Source of the DNA: Faecalibacter bovis
GTDB lineage: Bacteria; Bacteroidota; Bacteroidia; Flavobacteriales; Weeksellaceae
Direction: 5' to 3'
Length of the DNA: 64,000 bases
NCBI RefSeq assembly: GCF_017948305.1
Contig: NZ_CP072842.1
Span: forward strand, 1,742,501 to 1,806,500
How positions within the stretch are numbered: the first letter of the stretch is position 1; every line of letters starts with the position of its first letter. The notes under the pieces are model-generated. The model was not told the DNA's origin and searched no databases. It saw only the letters and a list, made by a program, of their open reading frames with translations. Shown piece after piece: positions 60,324-64,000 of the stretch. The position numbers were made by a program, and so were the translations under genes.

Positions 60324-60987
60324 TAAAACAATAGATTGTACTTATATTACAAGTGTATAAGTTTTATTAATTCTTACATTAGTTTTTTGTTGGTTAAATT
60401 ATTTTATATAAGTTAATTAAGCTTTATGAAAAATGAATTTTTTCTAAAATATAATTTTTCCGAAAAAGTAAAAATTAATAACTAATAAAAGATTTATTAA
60501 TTACGGTTTCGTAGGGAGTGGTATTGATCTATGTAGATATTTTTGATACATCGTATAAAAACAAATAGAGATTTAGCTTAATATTAAGGTAAGTTGATAG
60601 TTGTTAATAAATGTTAGTTATTAATTAATCTTTAAAGTTCAATTTGAAAATTCTTATACTAAAACGTAAGGTAGATATGCATAATAGGCTTTAAAATGTT
60701 TTGAAATTTTAAATACAAGCATAAAGGCCTAGTTAATATATTTAGATATGATTAATTTAAGTGAAGAAGGGTAGAATATATTATTTTTTGATAGAATAAG
60801 TATTGAAAGATTTTACCCAATATAATATATCTTTTATAAACTAATTTGTGAAATAGAAGTATTTAGATTCAATTTATAAAATGACTTTTAATTTTTTTAG
60901 TATCAAATTTTAAAATTAGATATAAAAAAATAATTAAGTACTTTAATTATTTAATAGAAAAAAATCAATTCAAATTTGATTAAAAAT
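60324..60987. other. Long AT-rich intergenic stretch without genes
   Basis: About 660 bp with no open frame of useful length, no recognisable RNA and no repeats other than simple A/T runs. It precedes the terminator of the small lipoprotein gene. It may be decayed sequence or a long regulatory region. Confidence 0.6.
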
Positions 60988-61022
60988 AAAAATCGGAAAA
61001 TCTTAAGATTTTCCGATTTTTT
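60988..61022 (-). terminator. Terminator of the small lipoprotein gene
   Basis: A nearly perfect palindrome (AAAATCGGAAAATCTTAAGA and its complement) with T-tracts on both strands, 20 bp after the reverse-strand stop at 61043. Confidence 0.85.
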
Positions 61023-61042
61023 AAAATTTATATAAAAATTTA

Positions 61043-61288
61043 TTAGTCAAATTGTACACAATTCCAACCTTGACAAGCTTGAGGTCTTTCCTTTTCTTTT
61101 TCTTTTCCAAATAAATTTATAGCTGGATTTGTGTTGCTCGAATTAATTGTATCAGTTGTGTTTCTTGATTCAATTTTCGGGAAAGTAGCGTTGTATTCAG
61201 AGTTGTCATCATCGTTTGCACATGAAACAAGTGATAAAGATATTGCAGTTAATACAATTAATTTAGAGTAAAGTCGTTTAATATTCAT
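61043..61288 (-). CDS. Small lipoprotein
   Basis: An 81-residue lipoprotein, signal ending SLVSC followed by ANDDD. The mature part is low-complexity, Asn/Thr/Ser-rich, with a basic Lys/Glu run and a C-terminal CQGWNC pair (two cysteines 5 apart) before VQFD. The start at 61288 is fixed by the promoter box at 61301-61308, which lies downstream of the longer start at 61345. It is divergent from the TPR-AraC regulator gene. Confidence 0.7.
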   Translation of the reverse strand: MNIKRLYSKLIVLTAISLSLVSCANDDDNSEYNATFPKIESRNTTDTINSSNTNPAINLFGKEKEKERPQACQGWNCVQFD

Positions 61289-61300
61289 ATGTTTTTTTTT

Positions 61301-61308
61301 CAAAACTA
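61301..61308 (-). promoter_or_regulatory. -7 promoter box (reverse strand)
   Basis: Read on the reverse strand it is TAGTTTTG, consensus, 12 nt before the ATG at 61288. Confidence 0.6.
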
Positions 61309-61397
61309 TATATTGTAGGTTATATTTGGAAATAAATATAGTCATATTTTATATATAATGACGGAAAACGTATATAATTGATTGTAAATAATTAAAA

Positions 61398-62945
61398 ATG
61401 AAGTTAAATACTTTAATTTTTTTTCTATTTGTTTGTATAAATTCCTTTTCACAAACAGATATTAAAAACGAAAACATAAAAGAGTTACTTAATAATAGAA
61501 CTGATCTAACAAATGAAGCAATCTTCGAAAGATTAGATAAAGCTATAGCTCTTGCTATTTCTACTAACGATGAAGAAATAATTTCAACTGCTTATTTAGA
61601 AAAAGCAACATTCTTATATGGACAAAAAAAATATAAAACTTCATTAGAAAATTATTTAAAAGCTTCTCAATATTTAGATCCAAAGAAAAATAGTTCTAAA
61701 TATTATACAATTCAATACGGATTAGCATTATCAAATCAACATATAGGAAATTTAGAAGAAGCAAATACGATTCTATTAGAATGTTACAACTACTTTAAAA
61801 ATAATCAAGAAATTGATGATAATAAAAAGGCTTTAGCCGCTGTATTAGGAAGGTTAACGGTTCTGAATATATTAAATAACAATATATTGAAAGCCGAAAC
61901 TTATAACGAAGAACATCTAAAAGGTTCAAACGATAAAATTGATTCAGATTATGCTTTAAAAAACAAAGGTATAATACAATTTTATAAAGGAAATTACGAT
62001 GAATCAATTAAGTTATTAGAGAAGTCTTTAACTACTATTGTAAATAATAAAGATGTTTACTGGGAAATGTATATCCTTTATTATTTAGGTGAAAATTATC
62101 AGAAAAAAGGCGAGCAAAATAAAGCAATAAGTTACTACGAACAAGTTAAAGCGCTATATGAAAAGACAGGAATTACAGATATTACTTTGCGAGATAATTT
62201 CCTGAAATTAAATAGTTATTATAAAGAACAAGGTGATAAGAGCAAGCAAGTTGAAGTAATTAATACTTTAATAGAATTTGATAGCATAAATTATGTCGTA
62301 AATCAAGAAGTTTCACAACATTATTTCAATGACTATATAAAGAACAATTTAACATTACAAAGAGATCAATTAGAGAAAGAAGTTAAATTTCTTAATACAC
62401 AAAGTATAGTTCTTCTAATTCTTATTGTAATTATCGCAATTGCATCATTTTTAGTTTATTATAAATTAAAGAAGAAGAACGAAATTTTAAATAGAAAAGT
62501 AGAAGAGTATCTTGATAAGTTAAGCCAGGATAGTACTGAAGAAGTTGTAGTAGCTAAGGTTGAAACAATTTTAGAATCGGATAAAATTTTATTTCAAGAA
62601 TTAGAGCAGAAAATCAGGGTTTTCGAGGAAAATCTAGAGTTTATTAATTCAGATGTTTCATTAGATTCTTTAGCAAAGAGTTTAAATACAAACCGTTCTA
62701 CCTTATCTAAATTTGTAAATACATATAAGAATAAGAATTTTAGAAAATATTTAAATGATCTTCGTATCAACTATATCATCAAAAAGTTAGTGAGTGATAA
62801 AAAATACCTAAATCTTACGATGGATGGGCTTGCAGAAGAGTGTGGTTTTAATTCTAGACAGAAATTTTCTGATGCATTTTTAGATACAACTAATATCAGA
62901 CCGAAAGATTTTATCAAAAATTTGAGTGATAAAATAGATAAATAA
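61398..62945 (+). CDS. TPR-containing membrane-anchored AraC-type regulator
   Basis: A 515-residue protein: signal peptide (MKLNTLIFFLFVCINSFS), about six to seven TPR units (residues 45-300), a single membrane helix (about 333-353, IVLLILIVIIAIASFLVYY), a coiled segment, and a C-terminal AraC-type DNA-binding domain (about 425-510, SLDSLAKSLNTNRSTLSKF and LAEECGFNSRQKFSDAF). The TPR part would be periplasmic and the DNA-binding part cytoplasmic, so it can act as a one-component membrane regulator. Such proteins are common in Chryseobacterium relatives. The divergent lipoprotein gene is a likely target. Confidence 0.88.
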   Translation: MKLNTLIFFLFVCINSFSQTDIKNENIKELLNNRTDLTNEAIFERLDKAIALAISTNDEEIISTAYLEKATFLYGQKKYKTSLENYLKASQYLDPKKNSSKYYTIQYGLALSNQHIGNLEEANTILLECYNYFKNNQEIDDNKKALAAVLGRLTVLNILNNNILKAETYNEEHLKGSNDKIDSDYALKNKGIIQFYKGNYDESIKLLEKSLTTIVNNKDVYWEMYILYYLGENYQKKGEQNKAISYYEQVKALYEKTGITDITLRDNFLKLNSYYKEQGDKSKQVEVINTLIEFDSINYVVNQEVSQHYFNDYIKNNLTLQRDQLEKEVKFLNTQSIVLLILIVIIAIASFLVYYKLKKKNEILNRKVEEYLDKLSQDSTEEVVVAKVETILESDKILFQELEQKIRVFEENLEFINSDVSLDSLAKSLNTNRSTLSKFVNTYKNKNFRKYLNDLRINYIIKKLVSDKKYLNLTMDGLAEECGFNSRQKFSDAFLDTTNIRPKDFIKNLSDKIDK

Positions 62946-62974
62946 ATCAGTTCCGAATTGAAATTTTTTATATA

Positions 62975-63007
62975 AAGTACAGAAACGTCTATTTCTGTAC
63001 TTTTTTT
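62975..63007 (+). terminator. Terminator after the regulator gene
   Basis: AAGTACAGAAA/TTTCTGTACTT stem with a 6-nt loop and seven T residues. Confidence 0.9.
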
Positions 63008-63124
63008 ATTTACATAACAAAAAATATGACTAAAAATTTAAATTTTTATTAATTATATAATGAATTTAATAACAATCATTTAAGTTTTTTAAAAAAGGAA
63101 AAAATATATTCTTTTACGTCAAAA

Positions 63125-63344
63125 ATAATACGCTATGACGATACTTGACTACAAGTACTTGCATCAAGTAAAAAACTAATCTACTTTTACCTCAAGGATT
63201 ACGACATATTCTTGGAGTAATATCGAGGCGCTAATTTACTAATGTTAAATGTTATCATTGGTCTCGATAGGAAATAAGAATAGTTTTAAGTTAGTTAGGT
63301 TAGTAAACATGGTAGTTTTTTAGTTGAACTACCATGTTTCTTTT
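63125..63344 (+). ncRNA. Candidate structured small RNA
   Basis: About 220 nt between two terminators with no open frame but several hairpins: TACTTG/CAAGTA (63142-63157 region), CTCAAG/CTTGGAG, and TATCGAG/CTCGATA enclosing CTAATG/CATTGG. It ends in a 13-bp terminator stem. It is much less AT-rich than the surrounding intergenic DNA. A promoter could not be assigned with confidence, and no known RNA family was recognised. Confidence 0.35.
63305..63344 (+). terminator. Strong terminator, orphan
   Basis: Perfect 13-bp stem AAACATGGTAGTT/AACTACCATGTTT with a 9-nt loop and CTTTT. No protein gene precedes it after the terminator at 63007, so it implies a noncoding transcript. Confidence 0.8.
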
Positions 63345-63432
63345 AAAAATCCGAATATGGAATTAAATACAATATTCCATATATAAGTTTAGAAATTTTC
63401 TTTTAGTTTAATATTTTATGCATTTTTTTTAA

Positions 63433-63464
63433 GAAACGTTTATTGATAAGATAAACGTTTTTTT
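63433..63464 (+). terminator. Terminator-like hairpin
   Basis: AAACGTTTAT/ATAAACGTTT stem with a 7-nt loop and seven T residues. No gene is directly in front of it. Confidence 0.7.
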
Positions 63465-63471
63465 ATTTGCA

Positions 63472-63500
63472 TAAAAAAAGCCCTTTAAACGGGCTTTTTT
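63472..63500. terminator. Bidirectional terminator of the SDR gene
   Basis: AAAAAAGCCC/GGGCTTTTTT stem with a 7-nt loop, 12 bp from the reverse-strand stop at 63512. Confidence 0.88.
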
Positions 63501-63511
63501 CTTTATGTTTC

Positions 63512-64000
63512 TTATGGATTAGTCGACCATAATCCGAAATCTTTTACAAAAGCACGCTGCGGAAGTTTTAAATGACTCACAATTAAGTAAGCTAAATCCT
63601 CAGGCTGTAAAACACGATCTTCGTTTCCATCCGTAAACTTAGCATTTAAAGTCATTTCAGTAGCGATTGTACTTGGGTTAATCGTTGTAACACGCACACC
63701 TTTTTTTCTAAATTCTTGCATCACAGCCTCCGTCATATTAATCACAGCAGCTTTAGAAGCTCCATAAGCACTCAAATTAGCGTTTCCTTTTAATCCAGCT
63801 GTAGAAGCAATATTAATGATGTCACTTGATGTTTGTTGCGTTAAATAAGGTAAAACCTCATGCATTACGTAATATGTCCCTAAAACGTTTGTTTTAATAG
63901 TATTTTCAAAATCTTCAATTGGTAAATCTAAAATTCCACCAACTCTTAAAATACCTGCATTGTTAATTAAGATGTCTATTGATGCTGCATTTTCAGTTAA
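63512..64000 (-). CDS. Short-chain dehydrogenase/reductase, 5' end outside window
   Basis: The C-terminal 162 residues of a classical SDR are in the window. The frame stays open to the last base, reading through DILINNAGILRVGG (the NNAG motif) into NIASTAGLKGNANLSAYGASKAAV (catalytic Ser, YGASK) and the substrate-loop INPSTIATEMT. The cofactor-binding N-terminus lies beyond position 64000. The internal ATG at 63865 is not the start. The substrate is unknown. Confidence 0.9.
   Translation of the reverse strand, partial: LTENAASIDILINNAGILRVGGILDLPIEDFENTIKTNVLGTYYVMHEVLPYLTQQTSSDIINIASTAGLKGNANLSAYGASKAAVINMTEAVMQEFRKKGVRVTTINPSTIATEMTLNAKFTDGNEDRVLQPEDLAYLIVSHLKLPQRAFVKDFGLWSTNP

Noticed and set aside
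60324-60987. Genes or structured RNA in the long gap
   Set aside because: All frames are broken and no stable stem apart from the terminator at 60988 was seen.
63512-63865. Complete 117-residue SDR
   Set aside because: The frame continues upstream to the window edge through an NNAG motif, so the gene is truncated by the window, not short.

Overview
The window is about one third GC and looks like the chromosome of a flavobacterium, probably of the Weeksellaceae (Chryseobacterium/Empedobacter relatives). This rests on Bacteroidota-type promoters (TAnnTTTG boxes, few Shine-Dalgarno sequences), a GLPGLI-family protein, DUF1684, menaquinone genes, many lipoproteins and a probable sulfonolipid locus. 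The genus is inference. No tools were run; family names come from motifs read in the translations.

Region 1 (1-24,900) is ordinary chromosome. It starts with the 5S gene that ends an rRNA operon. An iron/cobalamin-type ABC permease and ATPase with an SDR follow, then a GLPGLI protein, a reverse-strand set (MATE exporter, small membrane protein, msrB, aroB) and a GlmU-like protein. Next come a cystathionine-beta-synthase-like PLP enzyme and an alpha-oxoamine synthase directly upstream of serC-serA-DUF1015-yggS. I read this as cysteate synthase plus cysteate acyltransferase (sulfonolipid synthesis) beside the enzymes that make phosphoserine. An outer-membrane receptor-like barrel, a GNAT acetyltransferase, menC-DUF1684-menE, TPR proteins, small unknown proteins and methylmalonyl-CoA epimerase complete the region.

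Region 2 (24,983-53,208) is a pair of tandem genomic islands in the 3' end of a CAT-anticodon tRNA gene. The tRNA end is repeated at 37,292-37,319 (28 bp identical) and more weakly at 53,196-53,208 (13 bp). Island 1 (25,032-37,319) carries an IntDOT-like integrase, a DUF3987 protein, a TerB-like/membrane module, a Type I restriction-modification operon hsdM-hsdS-(EVE-like/NucS-like nuclease)-hsdR and a RadC-like JAB protein. Arrays of TTACAA at 8-9 bp spacing flank its cargo. Island 2 (37,292-53,208) carries an unknown protein, an excisionase-like HTH protein behind a phased TCCGAA array, and a divergent protein with motifs of the Pol A/T7-RNA-polymerase palm. It also has a second, different Type I hsdMSR operon followed in the same direction by seven small secreted or membrane genes (J-domain, GYF-like/SH3-like, coiled coil, zinc-ribbon lipoprotein), and its own integrase. 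A paired ACTCCCC repeat sits near both ends. I see no relaxase or conjugation genes, so these look like integrative defence islands.

Region 3 (53,210-64,000) returns to chromosome: an AraC regulator divergent from an aldehyde dehydrogenase and a GMC (choline-dehydrogenase-like) oxidoreductase, a 939-residue secreted protein with three internal modules, a small lipoprotein divergent from a membrane-anchored TPR-AraC regulator, a structured noncoding stretch that may be a small RNA, and an SDR gene cut by the window end.

The best candidates for something undescribed are the seven-gene envelope cluster behind hsdMSR in island 2, the polymerase-like protein in the same island, and the modified-base-reader/nuclease fusion inside the island 1 hsd operon.
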